Translations under genes and position numbers: made by a program
Assembly: GCA_945859605.1 (NCBI GenBank)
Contig: OX243818.1
Location: 36,145,773 to 36,209,772 of the forward strand
Source of the DNA: Lumbricus rubellus
Taxonomy: Eukaryota > Annelida > Clitellata > Crassiclitellata > Lumbricidae
Direction: 5' to 3'
Length of the DNA stretch: 64,000 bases
Part shown: one piece after another, positions 21,349-30,433 of the stretch
How positions within the stretch are numbered: position 1 is the first letter of the stretch
Layout: the number at the start of each line of letters is the position of its first letter
Notes under the pieces: model-generated
Seen by the model: only the letters and a program-made list of their open reading frames with translations
What the model was told of the DNA's origin: nothing
Databases searched by the model: none

Positions 21349-22248
21349 ATGTCACTACTGAAAATTAGCGATCCTGCAAAAAGAGATTTTATTATCGAAG
21401 AGTTTTTAAAAACGAAAAAAAATATTAAACAAAACTTTCTCTCAGAGAGAATAGATGATCTTGGACTTCAACGAGAATTAACGAAAATCTACAAACCAAT
21501 AGTCGACTCTCAATCAGCAATTTCGAAAGAACAAAACGCTTTGCTGTCGACAATAAAGGATAATTCTGCAGCAACATCACTTGCTCTAAAATCACTTCCA
21601 GATTCGTTGAAAACTATTCAATTTCCCCAGTATCCGTCTATAGAGGCGTACGATGACGATGACCCAGTAGAAGACATTAGAAGGTTAGAATTAGGAAATA
21701 TTGCAGTTGAATACCTTAAAAAATATGCTTCTGATAAAAGACTTGTGGATACAACATTCGGATTAAGATCAAGAGATGGAAAATTCTACATCGGTGACAG
21801 CGAAGCCTCAATCCAAGGAAATGATATTACAGTTGGAACCACAACTTATCAAGGAACTCCAGGATTATGGGAATTGTTAACGTTAGCTAGTCCAAACAGT
21901 TCAATTTATGATAATCGTGATCTCGAAGAATACGCCGAGATTCTAATTAAAACGAATGCCATGAGTCAGCCAAATAAACCAAACAAACCTAAATCGTCTA
22001 GAAGTGTAAAATATGCAAAGATAATAAAACCCATATGGGACGATTACATGAAGTTAAGAGGTAAAACAGGAAGCGGAATAATTACCATTCCTTCAGATCC
22101 TAACGAATTAGTAAAACAATTAGAGTTGCGAATATATAGCTACAAAGCGGGAAATACGGGTGTAAGGAATGAAATTGTAGGTATGACTGATGAGTTACTA
22201 AGACAGGGAGTGATAACCAAAGATGAATATAAAAAATTGATGATCTAA
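21349..22248 (+). CDS. Conserved Polinton protein, DUF8207-like
   Basis: This is a 299-residue protein of a family common in animal Polinton/adintovirus loci; from memory it corresponds to DUF8207. The N-terminal third is helical (KRDFIIEEFLKTKKNIKQNF). The C-terminal part has the hallmark pattern TFGLRSRDGKFYIGDS, GTPGLWELLT, EYAEILIKTNAMSQP and a final GNTGVRNEIVGMTDELLRQG. The function is unknown; its position between core and capsid genes suggests a virion or assembly role. The homologue in Polinton 2 is 300 residues. Confidence 0.75.
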   Translation: MSLLKISDPAKRDFIIEEFLKTKKNIKQNFLSERIDDLGLQRELTKIYKPIVDSQSAISKEQNALLSTIKDNSAATSLALKSLPDSLKTIQFPQYPSIEAYDDDDPVEDIRRLELGNIAVEYLKKYASDKRLVDTTFGLRSRDGKFYIGDSEASIQGNDITVGTTTYQGTPGLWELLTLASPNSSIYDNRDLEEYAEILIKTNAMSQPNKPNKPKSSRSVKYAKIIKPIWDDYMKLRGKTGSGIITIPSDPNELVKQLELRIYSYKAGNTGVRNEIVGMTDELLRQGVITKDEYKKLMI

Positions 22249-22290
22249 TTTAAAAATTGATGATCTAATTAAAAATTGATGATATAGAAA
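22236..22290. repeat. Tandem ~20-bp repeat at the end of the DUF8207-like gene
   Basis: The unit aaaaattgatgatctaattt is repeated about three times, starting in the last codons of the gene and continuing into the spacer before the pVI-like gene. Confidence 0.8.
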
Positions 22291-22643
22291 TGCTGGTCGT
22301 TGCGAGAAGAAGTTATAAAAAAGTACACGTTGTCGGTGGAGCAGGAATATTCGATTCCATTGCAGGATTTCTCAAGAGGCTACTGACATCGAATGCAGCC
22401 AAACAAATTGCGAGCACAGCTGTCAAAGAGATTGGGGGTGTTGCTAAGGATAAGGCGATCGACGTTGGAAAACGATTACTCAATAAGATACTCCCTAAAG
22501 CTCCCGTTCAGCAGCCGATAACTCAGGAAACTAAAGTCATTCTAGCTAGATTACTAGGATCGAATCCAGAAATGACGGGAGGAGCTATTAGAATTCAGGA
22601 TCTCGTAAAACGCTTAAACGGAGGTGGTTTGAAAATGGCTTAA
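22290..22643 (+). CDS. pVI-like minor virion protein with GG processing motif
   Basis: The 117-residue protein opens with a basic leader, then VHVVGGAGIFDSIAGFLKRLL. A GG-x-G site resembling adenovirus protease cleavage sites is followed by an amphipathic helix. An Ala/Lys-rich helix and a C-terminal RIQDLVKRLNGGGLKMA follow. This arrangement resembles adenovirus protein VI, whose released amphipathic helix lyses endosomal membranes; that role is inferred. The homologue in Polinton 2 (47363-47830) keeps the same GG-SG-IF junction and the LNGGG tail. Confidence 0.65.
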   Translation: MLVVARRSYKKVHVVGGAGIFDSIAGFLKRLLTSNAAKQIASTAVKEIGGVAKDKAIDVGKRLLNKILPKAPVQQPITQETKVILARLLGSNPEMTGGAIRIQDLVKRLNGGGLKMA

Positions 22644-22740
22644 GTTTAAATTTATTTTGCTTAAGTTTATTTTCTTATTTAGGTGTAAAAATTTATTTTC
22701 TTATTTAGGTCTAAAAATTTATTTTCTTATTTAAAAATAT
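22644..22740. repeat. Tandem ~30-bp AT-rich repeat before the major capsid gene
   Basis: The unit aaatttattttcttatttag is repeated about three times, ending in AAATATATGTATAATAAAATG at the capsid gene start. It may contain promoter elements. Confidence 0.75.
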
Positions 22741-22752
22741 ATGTATAATAAA

Positions 22753-24051
22753 ATGCAATCCGATATTCTAAGATTCACAGAGCAACCATTGATCGATGAA
22801 GGTATCGAGCGATACGAATGGCACGAGTACGAACCTGTAGCGAGAACTAACCTTAACAGTTCTGGTGAAATAAGAATAAATATTGAATTACAAGACTTAT
22901 ACAGTCACCCAGCAGAGTCATATCTGCAATTCGACGGAAGACTAATTAAAGCCGATGACACCGCATACGTTAATGCCGATTTAGTCGCTCTTACGAATAA
23001 TGGGCTTATGTATCTATTCAGTCAAATATCCTATCAGTTATCTAATCAAGAAATCGAAACGCTATTTCATCCGGGTCAAGCTACAACGATGCTCGGTTTA
23101 CTTACGTATCCAAACGATTTTCAGCTGACTCAAGGCTTAAATCAGCTGTGGTATAAAGACACTGGAGCGACTGCTGTTATTGCGGATAACCCCGGATTTG
23201 CCACTAGACAAAGCTTTCTCATTCGCAAACCAAACACTAAAGGAATGTTCAGCTTTATTGTTCCGTTGAAGCATATTTTCGGGTTTTGCGATGATTACGA
23301 CAAGATTATTTACGGCTTCAAACAGACGCTGACATTAGTTCGTAAAGCCGACGATGATGCAATATTCCGAGATAACGCTGCAGCTGCTGGAAAAGTTGCG
23401 ATAAACAAAATTTCATGGTTTATTCCACACGTTATTCCTTCCGATATGGAACGAATGCAGTTGTATAAGACGATTGAATCAAAATTAACGTTGCCAGTTG
23501 CGTATAGAGCTCGTCAATGCGACACAATAACGGTTCCTCAGTCGACAAGTTTCAGTTGGAGATTAAGCGTTAAAACTTCACCGGAGAAACCTAGATATAT
23601 CATCGTTGGATTTCAGACGGACCGTAGCGGTAATCAGGAAAGTAATCCGTCGCTATTTAATCACTGCGACCTTAAGAACATATATGTGATGATGAATCAA
23701 GAAAGATATCCAGCTGTCGACCATAACCTGTCGTTTCCTAATCAACAATTCTCCAGAGCGTACAGAGACGCGTCCTCCTTTAGTCAAAAATTCTATGGTA
23801 TGGATAAGTTGATTACCCAAAGCAATATAACACCTGTAGATTATAAAGAATTATACCCGTTGTTCGTGTTCGATGTAAGCAAACAATCCGAGCGTTTGAA
23901 ATCGTCAGTCGTTGATATTCAGATTAAGGCTCTTTTCAATGCAGCAGTGCCAGCCGACACAGAAGCGTATGCTGTCGTAATTTCAGATAGGTTGCTGCAG
24001 TTCCAATCGGATGGACAGAAAATGAGTGTAGTGTATGGAAAATTGATTTAA
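22753..24051 (+). CDS. Major capsid protein (double jelly-roll hexon-like)
   Basis: The 432-residue protein is the Polinton/adintovirus major capsid protein that forms trimeric capsomers. Matching words include SDILRFTEQPL, YEWHEYEPV, EIRINIELQDLYSHPAESYL, LFHPGQATTMLGLL and the C-terminal VSKQSERLKSSVVDIQIKA. An earlier in-frame ATG exists at 22741. I chose 22753 because the Polinton 2 homologue begins at the equivalent MQS and the AT-rich promoter-like word ends there. The Polinton 2 copy (46033-47337) is collinear and clearly homologous. Confidence 0.9.
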   Translation: MQSDILRFTEQPLIDEGIERYEWHEYEPVARTNLNSSGEIRINIELQDLYSHPAESYLQFDGRLIKADDTAYVNADLVALTNNGLMYLFSQISYQLSNQEIETLFHPGQATTMLGLLTYPNDFQLTQGLNQLWYKDTGATAVIADNPGFATRQSFLIRKPNTKGMFSFIVPLKHIFGFCDDYDKIIYGFKQTLTLVRKADDDAIFRDNAAAAGKVAINKISWFIPHVIPSDMERMQLYKTIESKLTLPVAYRARQCDTITVPQSTSFSWRLSVKTSPEKPRYIIVGFQTDRSGNQESNPSLFNHCDLKNIYVMMNQERYPAVDHNLSFPNQQFSRAYRDASSFSQKFYGMDKLITQSNITPVDYKELYPLFVFDVSKQSERLKSSVVDIQIKALFNAAVPADTEAYAVVISDRLLQFQSDGQKMSVVYGKLI

Positions 24052-24067
24052 AGAATACTTATATATT

Positions 24068-24397
24068 ATGAAGCTACCAGAGCTTAGAATGTTGGCCAAG
24101 CATAACAATGTTACAGGCACTTCACATCTCAACAAACCTCAAATGATAGCTGTATTGATTGAAAAGAATATTCTTCCGACGGACTACAAGTCTGTGTCAT
24201 ATCGACATGACACGTTGAGCAGTATCAGGAAACAACCGAGAAGAGTAGATATTATAGATCGAGAGACTGGCGTTGTTACCTCGTATCCATCGATGTATAA
24301 AGCTGCTAAGGCGTATGGTCAGAGTGCTGGCATAATAGCTTATCATAACGGAAATGTCTGGAGAGATAGATACGAAATTAAAGTGTATGAGAGATAG
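24068..24397 (+). CDS. Small SAP-like / NUMOD1-like DNA-binding protein
   Basis: The 109-residue protein has an N-terminal SAP-like helix-extended-helix (LPELRMLAKHNNVTGTSHLNKPQMIAVL). A NUMOD1-like segment (DIIDRETGVVTSYPSMYKAAKAYGQ) follows and ends in a beta-rich tail. SAP and NUMOD1 modules bind DNA; NUMOD1 is usually attached to homing endonucleases. Here no nuclease is fused, though PolB and an HNH gene lie just downstream. In Polinton 2 the SAP motifs are instead at the N-terminus of PolB and in a separate gene near the right end. Confidence 0.6.
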   Translation: MKLPELRMLAKHNNVTGTSHLNKPQMIAVLIEKNILPTDYKSVSYRHDTLSSIRKQPRRVDIIDRETGVVTSYPSMYKAAKAYGQSAGIIAYHNGNVWRDRYEIKVYER

Positions 24398-24399
24398 AT

Positions 24400-24444
24400 A
24401 AGTGGATCTTCGATCTCACAGATAAGTGGATCTTCGATCTCACA
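24400..24444. repeat. Two copies of AGTGGATCTTCGATCTCACA in the spacer before PolB
   Basis: The 20-bp word occurs twice in tandem here. It also occurs twice inside the pX-like gene at about 20597-20640, where it is translated as SGSSIS. The shared exact word at two sites 3.8 kb apart suggests copying between them. Confidence 0.85.
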
Positions 24445-24474
24445 TGTTTTAATATTTTTGCGTGGTAAGATAAA

Positions 24475-27400
24475 ATGGATTTAAAGAAAAGTAGTTTAAG
24501 AAACATGAACCATGTTGAACACTTGCTCGACTCATCGGTTCCTGACATTAAGGTTCCTACGCTTACACCCACACCTGGTAAGTACAAACCAGTAGCGCCT
24601 AAGAGAAAATACAAAAATAGGGTTAGAGCTAAAATAAATGATTTTGCGGATTGGCTACTTAGTTATGTGCCCGAACAAGCAGAGGTTAATGAAAAACTAG
24701 AATCGTTGAAGTCAACTGTTTCCAGGATATTTGATAAAATTAAAATTCTAGAAACGGCGTCGGCTATTAAAGGATTCACCAAGCAGTATAGAATAGATGG
24801 AATTAATGGAATGGATGCCTCGTCGTTTCTTAATTTCGTCAGACCGCAGGTAGTACATCTGTTGTCGAACAATCGTCAGACAAAGACTAATTTAGTTCTT
24901 ACTTGTACTATGGAACGCGTGGATATGAAATCTGGAATAGTGACTTCTGAGGATATACCATTCGTTTCCAGGGCAGAAGTTATTTTAGAAGCTACCGACT
25001 TGAATGAAATATACAGCAGAAAAAAAGATAAAATCATGGAGTCTATTGCTAGTTTTCAGATGCAAGGAAGTAATTGGAGATTTAAAGCCGTTGTAAAATT
25101 AGATATAAATACGGTAAAATATACACCCTTAAGAGGTAGTTCTTACATTCCGCTTCCCGACTTTTTAGCTAATAAAAAGGCTATTATAAATATGAAAAAC
25201 GACGATGAAGAATGCTTCAAATGGTGTATCACTAGAGCGTTGAATCCGGTTGTGAAAAATTCGGAGATAATAACGAAAGCTTTGAAAGAACAATCGAAAA
25301 AACTTAATTGGAGTGGTATTGAGTTTCCAGTTGCTGCTGATGCTAATGTGATAGGTAAATTCGAGAGAAATAACAATATTAATGTTAATGTATTCGGTTT
25401 TGAAAAACATGTCTACCCGCTTTATCTGTCTAAGTGTGAAAGTAGTATTTGTGTAGATCTATTGCTTATTTCCAACGGAGAAAGGAAACATTATTGCTGG
25501 ATAAAGAATTTTAACAGATTGATGAGATTTCGGACTAATTCGATGTATTATTGTAAAAGGTGTATGAATGGTTTCACAACGACAGGAGCGCTTAAAAACC
25601 ATAATGAGTACTGCAAACTCCATAACGCACAAAAAATAGAAATGCCACCACCAGGAACTATGCTAAGTTTTAAAAATTATAACAATTCTATGAGGGTTCC
25701 GTTTATAGTCTACGCAGATTTTGAGTCTTTTGTAAAACCGATCGATACATGCCAACCAAATCCAGAGTTGTCGTACACTAATAAATATCAAAAGCATACT
25801 CCTAGCTCCTTTTGTTACCACATAAAATGTTTCGACGATAGTGTATATTCTCAAGATCCTGTGACGTTTACGGCTGAAAGCGAAGATGATGATGTTGGTC
25901 AAATATTTGTAGATAAACTAGAAGAGAATATAAAACAAATATATAATCAATTTAAATTCCCTAAGAAGATGATATTTACAGAAGAGGACAAGAAGTGTTT
26001 TGATGGAGCTACTATATGCCATATCTGTGAAAAACCGTTGGGCGAAGACCGAGTGAGAGATCACTGTCATCTTAGCGGTAAATTTAGAGGGGCTGCTCAT
26101 AACATTTGTAATTTAGACTATAAAGTCCCCAAGTTTTTCCCTGTAGTGTTTCATAATCTTTCCGGGTACGATTGTCATCTGTTCATTAAGAAACTGAGAG
26201 GTAATAATGGAGAGAAAATTAATTGCATACCTAATAACGAGGAAAAGTATATATCTTTTAGCAGAGAGGTCGTTGTTGATAAGTTTGTAAATAAAGAGGG
26301 AAAAGAGATTACCGTCAAGCGACAACTGCGTTTTATCGACAGTTTTAAATTTATGGCTTCTAGTCTTGATGCTTTATCGAGGAACCTAAGCAAAGACCAG
26401 TGTAAAAATATTGGGAAACGATATACTGGAAAGAAGCTCGATCTTTTGCTGAGAAAAGGCATATATCCTTATGACTACGTCGATTCATTTACTACCTTTA
26501 ATGAAACCGAACTACCACCAAAATCCGCATTCTATTCTAAGCTAAATGATTCGAATATTAGCGATGAAGACTACGAGCATGCAAAAACGGTATGGAAGGA
26601 ATTTGGATGCAAAACATTCAGAGAATATCACGATTTATACAACGTTTCGGATGTTCTGTTACTTGCCGATGTTTTCGAAAACTTTAGAGATGTGTGTATG
26701 AAGAACTATACGCTTGACCCTGCATGGTATTTTACATCTCCTGGTTTAGCCTGGGATGCCGCTTTAAAATTGACAGGCGTGAAATTGGAGTTATTGAATG
26801 ATTATGATATGATTCTGATGCTTAGGCAAGGGATGAGAGGAGGAGTGAGCACAATATCAAATCGTTACGGGAAAGCGAATAATAAATATATGAGCGATTT
26901 CAATAGTAACGAAAATTCTACATTTATTACTTACCTGGATGCGAATAATCTATATGGATGGGCTATGATCAAAAATTTACCTACTCACGGGTTCAAATGG
27001 ATGAACGAAGATGAATTAAATAATTGGAGAAGTATTCCATGCATATTGGAAGTTGATTTGGAATATCCTAAAGAGTTACACGACCTGCATAACGATTTTC
27101 CGTTAGCCCCCGAAAGCATTGAGATTAACAAAGTCAAAAAGTTAATTCCAAACTTAAACCATAAAAAGAAGTATGTGCTGCATTACGATAATCTGAAGCT
27201 GTATGAGAGCTTGGGTTTGAAAATAACAAAAGTGCATAGAGGTGTACTATTCGAAGAAAGTGATTGGTTGAAAAAGTATATCGATTTAAATACAGCTCTT
27301 AGAACGAAAGCTACTAATGACTTTGAGAAAGACTTTTTCAAGTTAATGAATAACAGTGTCTTTGGAAAAACTTGTGAGAACATTGAAAATTGTGTTGATG

Positions 27401-28128
27401 TAGAGTTAGTGTGTCAAGAGGAGAGGGCTATTGAACTAGCCGCTAAACCTAATTATGAGAGATGTACTATTTTCGATGAAAATCTAATAGCCGTTCACAT
27501 GAAAAAAACTAAATTGTACTATAATAAACCTATATATCTTGGCATGTGTATATTAGACTTGAGCAAAACGTTGATGTATGAATTTCATTACAATTACATC
27601 AAGGATAAATACGGAAATAGAGCTAAATTATTATTTACCGATACAGATTCTTTGACATACGAAATTAAAACTGAAGACTTTTACTCAGATATCGCAGGCG
27701 ATATTAAGACTCGATTCGACACGAGTGAATACCCGAGAGATCATCCATCTGGTATTGAGGTTGGAGTAAATAAAAAAGTTATTGGAATGTTCAAGGATGA
27801 AGCTAGTGGGAAACAGATAAAAGAATTTATTGGACTCAGAGCAAAGTTGTATTCTTATAAGATGGCTGCTGGAGATGAGCACAAGAAATGTAAAGGTATT
27901 AAGAAGAATGTTGTCCAGAAAACTATTACTCACGAAGATTATAAAGACTGCTTATTTACTAAAAAAGAACAACAACGAACGATGAATGTTATTAGATCTT
28001 ATCATCACGATATTTATACAGAAGAAATTAATAAAGTTGCATTATCTGCAGATGACGATAAACGGGTAATAATGGAGGATGGAATTCATACTTTGGCATA
28101 TGGTCACTACTCATTGAAAACTATTTAA
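24475..28128 (+). CDS. Protein-primed family B DNA polymerase (PolB)
   Basis: The 1217-residue polymerase replicates the element. Domains in order: a Polinton-specific N-terminal region; a C2H2-type finger (YYCKRCMNGF...HNEYC, about 357-382); exonuclease Exo I YADFESF (about 411-417); an inserted endonuclease VII-like zinc segment (CHICEKPL, then RDHCHLSGKFRGAAHNICN, about 514-544); Exo II LSGYDCHLF (about 561-569); and Exo III YHDLYNVSDVLLLAD (about 717-731). The palm has motif A YLDANNLYGWAM (819-830), motif B KLMNNSVFGKT (955-965) and motif C FTDTDSLTYE (about 1054-1063). All catalytic aspartates are present and the frame is intact. It lacks the N-terminal SAP motifs seen in the Polinton 2 homologue. 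Confidence 0.95.
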   Translation: MDLKKSSLRNMNHVEHLLDSSVPDIKVPTLTPTPGKYKPVAPKRKYKNRVRAKINDFADWLLSYVPEQAEVNEKLESLKSTVSRIFDKIKILETASAIKGFTKQYRIDGINGMDASSFLNFVRPQVVHLLSNNRQTKTNLVLTCTMERVDMKSGIVTSEDIPFVSRAEVILEATDLNEIYSRKKDKIMESIASFQMQGSNWRFKAVVKLDINTVKYTPLRGSSYIPLPDFLANKKAIINMKNDDEECFKWCITRALNPVVKNSEIITKALKEQSKKLNWSGIEFPVAADANVIGKFERNNNINVNVFGFEKHVYPLYLSKCESSICVDLLLISNGERKHYCWIKNFNRLMRFRTNSMYYCKRCMNGFTTTGALKNHNEYCKLHNAQKIEMPPPGTMLSFKNYNNSMRVPFIVYADFESFVKPIDTCQPNPELSYTNKYQKHTPSSFCYHIKCFDDSVYSQDPVTFTAESEDDDVGQIFVDKLEENIKQIYNQFKFPKKMIFTEEDKKCFDGATICHICEKPLGEDRVRDHCHLSGKFRGAAHNICNLDYKVPKFFPVVFHNLSGYDCHLFIKKLRGNNGEKINCIPNNEEKYISFSREVVVDKFVNKEGKEITVKRQLRFIDSFKFMASSLDALSRNLSKDQCKNIGKRYTGKKLDLLLRKGIYPYDYVDSFTTFNETELPPKSAFYSKLNDSNISDEDYEHAKTVWKEFGCKTFREYHDLYNVSDVLLLADVFENFRDVCMKNYTLDPAWYFTSPGLAWDAALKLTGVKLELLNDYDMILMLRQGMRGGVSTISNRYGKANNKYMSDFNSNENSTFITYLDANNLYGWAMIKNLPTHGFKWMNEDELNNWRSIPCILEVDLEYPKELHDLHNDFPLAPESIEINKVKKLIPNLNHKKKYVLHYDNLKLYESLGLKITKVHRGVLFEESDWLKKYIDLNTALRTKATNDFEKDFFKLMNNSVFGKTCENIENCVDVELVCQEERAIELAAKPNYERCTIFDENLIAVHMKKTKLYYNKPIYLGMCILDLSKTLMYEFHYNYIKDKYGNRAKLLFTDTDSLTYEIKTEDFYSDIAGDIKTRFDTSEYPRDHPSGIEVGVNKKVIGMFKDEASGKQIKEFIGLRAKLYSYKMAAGDEHKKCKGIKKNVVQKTITHEDYKDCLFTKKEQQRTMNVIRSYHHDIYTEEINKVALSADDDKRVIMEDGIHTLAYGHYSLKTI

Positions 28129-28145
28129 AGAAAAATATATATATA

Positions 28146-28837
28146 ATGGATGACTCTAAAGTGTGTACCAAATGTAGGATGGAAAAAAACTTAAACGAAT
28201 TTCATAAAGATAAATCAAATAAGAGCGGTTATTATACTATTTGTAAAACGTGTAAAAAGACCAAAATGAAGGAACTTAGGCAAAAATACTCGATACTAGA
28301 GACTAGGGAAATAAAAGATAAAAAGTTTGCTGTCGATGTAAGAAAGAGAAGAACATATTAGAATTTGTAAAAAATAGATGTTGTAAAGACGGGTTTGATA
28401 AAGAATGTAAGGAATGTAAATATAAATATAATCACTCGTATTCTGAAGCTCGAAAGCAATATGATCCTGAGTTTAAAATACTTAAAAATATGAGGAGTAG
28501 GCTTAGTGAATCATTAAGAGGTAAATCGAAATCACAAACGACGTGCCAACTTATCGGTGTTGACTTTGAAATATTTACTAAATGGATTGAATTTCAGTTA
28601 GAAGAAGGAATGACAATGGAAAATTACGGTTCGGTTTGGCATTTCGATCATGTTTTGCCATTATCGTCGTTCAACTTGCTAGACAAAGAAGAACTTCTTA
28701 AAGCTATGAATTGGAAGAATATTCGTCCATTGCTACCGGTTAAAAATATGCAAAAAGCAAACAAAATAGATCGCTGGCTATATGTAATGCAGGAAGTAAA
28801 ATGGAATTACTTTTTAAAACATTTAGATGAAATATAA
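28146..28837 (+). pseudogene. Zinc-ribbon HNH endonuclease, one frameshift
   Basis: The first frame (28146-28361) encodes a CxxC zinc ribbon (KVCTKCRMEKNLNEFHKDKS) followed by a second CxxC pair. The frame breaks in an A5 run at 28320-28324; comparison with the Polinton 2 homologue indicates one lost A. The second frame continues to 28837. It contains a second ribbon, then WHFDHVLPLSSF and WKNIRPLLPVKN, an HNH nuclease signature with the His-Asp-His core and trailing Asn. HNH proteins of this kind nick or cut DNA in phages and selfish introns. The role here is unknown; it sits between PolB and the protease. The break may be a real mutation or a homopolymer error in the assembly. Confidence 0.7.
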
Positions 28838-28838
28838 A

Positions 28839-29273
28839 ATGAGTTCTGCAACTGTGAAAAACATCGATGTCGAAGGCGTAGTTCTTCCAAATCATCCGTT
28901 AACGAATTTTGAATTATTGGATGCCGCGAAGAAGCTGAATATTCCGAATTTTAGAGGCGTTTTCGTGCGAGACGAGCTGCCGAATAAACCTAGACGGATT
29001 GAATGTGGGATATTGAATCTAGACGATTCTAAAGGAACCGGTCAGCATTGGTGCTCTTTCTTAAAGAGCGGTAATGAGAAAATATATTTCGATAGTTACG
29101 GCCTTCCTCCCCCTCTGGAACTGATAAACTATTTACGCCGTCCAGTGTTATATAACAGCGAACGCATACAGCCGGATAACGAAGTGTTTTGCGGCCATTT
29201 ATGTTTGTACGTCTTAAAGAAGACGATGAACGATGGAATGAATTTTCAAGAAGTTATAAACGGCTTGCATTAA
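28839..29273 (+). CDS. Adenain-like cysteine protease (virion maturation)
   Basis: The 144-residue protease belongs to the adenovirus-type family that cleaves virion precursors at GG-like sites. Counting from the ATG at 28839, the catalytic set is H70 (GQHW), D85 (YFDSYG), Q111 (in IQPDNEVF) and C118 (VFCGHLCL). The seven-residue Q-to-C spacing matches adenain. An upstream ATG at 28827 overlaps the HNH stop and is less likely; the Polinton 2 homologue starts at the position equivalent to 28839. Probable substrates in this element are the pVI-like and pX-like proteins. Confidence 0.9.
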   Translation: MSSATVKNIDVEGVVLPNHPLTNFELLDAAKKLNIPNFRGVFVRDELPNKPRRIECGILNLDDSKGTGQHWCSFLKSGNEKIYFDSYGLPPPLELINYLRRPVLYNSERIQPDNEVFCGHLCLYVLKKTMNDGMNFQEVINGLH

Positions 29274-29292
29274 AAATTATTTTATATATAAA

Positions 29293-30402
29293 ATGCCTGT
29301 CGATAAATTTGGTCACACCGATTTTGGAGGAACATCACGAAGAGTAATCGCTGGAGGTGTAACTCTTAGTCAAATAAATGCTAATTTTCTTCGATGTGAT
29401 GGAGCAAATCTGCCGACTGGAAATTTAAAAATGAATGGACATGTGATAAAAGGTCTCCCAGTAACGAATACTTCGACAGCAGGAATGGATGAAGCTTTAA
29501 GTAGGGGACAAGCTATTGATTTGATAACGAATCACGATGACTCTCCGTCCAACGATAATCATTTGACGAATAAGAAATACGTTGATGCATCGAAGGTGTC
29601 TAAGACTGGTGATACAATGGCTGGCGACTTGTTCTTAAACGTTGGCTCCGATCGTCTGCGTTCAATGGGTTGTAAGGACTTGAGAGGAGAAAATAAAGAA
29701 TTTACTATTTTCTTAGGTAGTATACGAAATAAACTACAATGTTCGTTAAACAATCCTATTACATTACAATCGACGGATGGATTTCTATGCAAAATAGGCG
29801 TAGAAAATATAATGAGAATCGGTAGAGCGTCTAACGATCGTAAAATCGACGTTTATCAAAATATCCTAATGAATAGTAATAATATCAACGATTTAAGCGA
29901 TCCTCTTTCAGCTCAAGATGCTGCTACAAAGAATTACGTCGATAAATCTCTGAAAAAGTGTCGTGTTGGGTATATTCCTCCCTTGGAAGATGATGTAAGT
30001 GTAACAGGATTCGTTGCTAGCGCTGGTTCTTGTTCTTCCGGAAGCAAAGCCTACCATGCTTTCACTAATCTCACCGATGATGTGAAAGCAGCTTGGATTC
30101 CAGGTAAAGGTATGTTTACTTGGTTACAAATTAAATGTCCTGAGCCAGTTAAAATTTGGAGAATTGCGTTTAAAAGCGAATATATAGGTGATTTAATTTT
30201 AACCGCTAGCAATGATGGAGCAATGTTTGTACCCATATCATCACGTCTTTCTTCAACTACTTCAGAGGCTGTTCCGACATTTTATGATATTATTATGCCT
30301 ATGGATGCGTATCAATATTATAGAGTTACAGTAGTGACAAAGTATGATGATCATCCTCTACGAGGGATTCAGGTTATGCAATTATATGTATACGATGACT
30401 AA
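29293..30402 (+). CDS. Fibre-like protein A with discoidin-like (F5/8C) head
   Basis: The 369-residue protein starts with MPVDKFGHTD, a word shared by all four fibre-like genes in the window and thus a likely vertex anchor. The shaft contains repeated NHLTNKKYVD and DAATKNYVDK motifs, which recall tail-fibre collar repeats. Residues from about 222 to 369 differ from the other fibres. They resemble a discoidin/F5-8C beta-sandwich: AYHAFTNLTDD, WLQIKCPEPVKIWRI, LTASNDGAMFVPI and a YYRVTVV strand. Such domains bind glycans or lipids, so this is a plausible receptor-binding head. It is followed by a second fibre gene with a nearly identical shaft. Confidence 0.7.
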   Translation: MPVDKFGHTDFGGTSRRVIAGGVTLSQINANFLRCDGANLPTGNLKMNGHVIKGLPVTNTSTAGMDEALSRGQAIDLITNHDDSPSNDNHLTNKKYVDASKVSKTGDTMAGDLFLNVGSDRLRSMGCKDLRGENKEFTIFLGSIRNKLQCSLNNPITLQSTDGFLCKIGVENIMRIGRASNDRKIDVYQNILMNSNNINDLSDPLSAQDAATKNYVDKSLKKCRVGYIPPLEDDVSVTGFVASAGSCSSGSKAYHAFTNLTDDVKAAWIPGKGMFTWLQIKCPEPVKIWRIAFKSEYIGDLILTASNDGAMFVPISSRLSSTTSEAVPTFYDIIMPMDAYQYYRVTVVTKYDDHPLRGIQVMQLYVYDD

Positions 30403-30433
30403 TCTGCATTAAAAAATTTATTATATATGAGAA

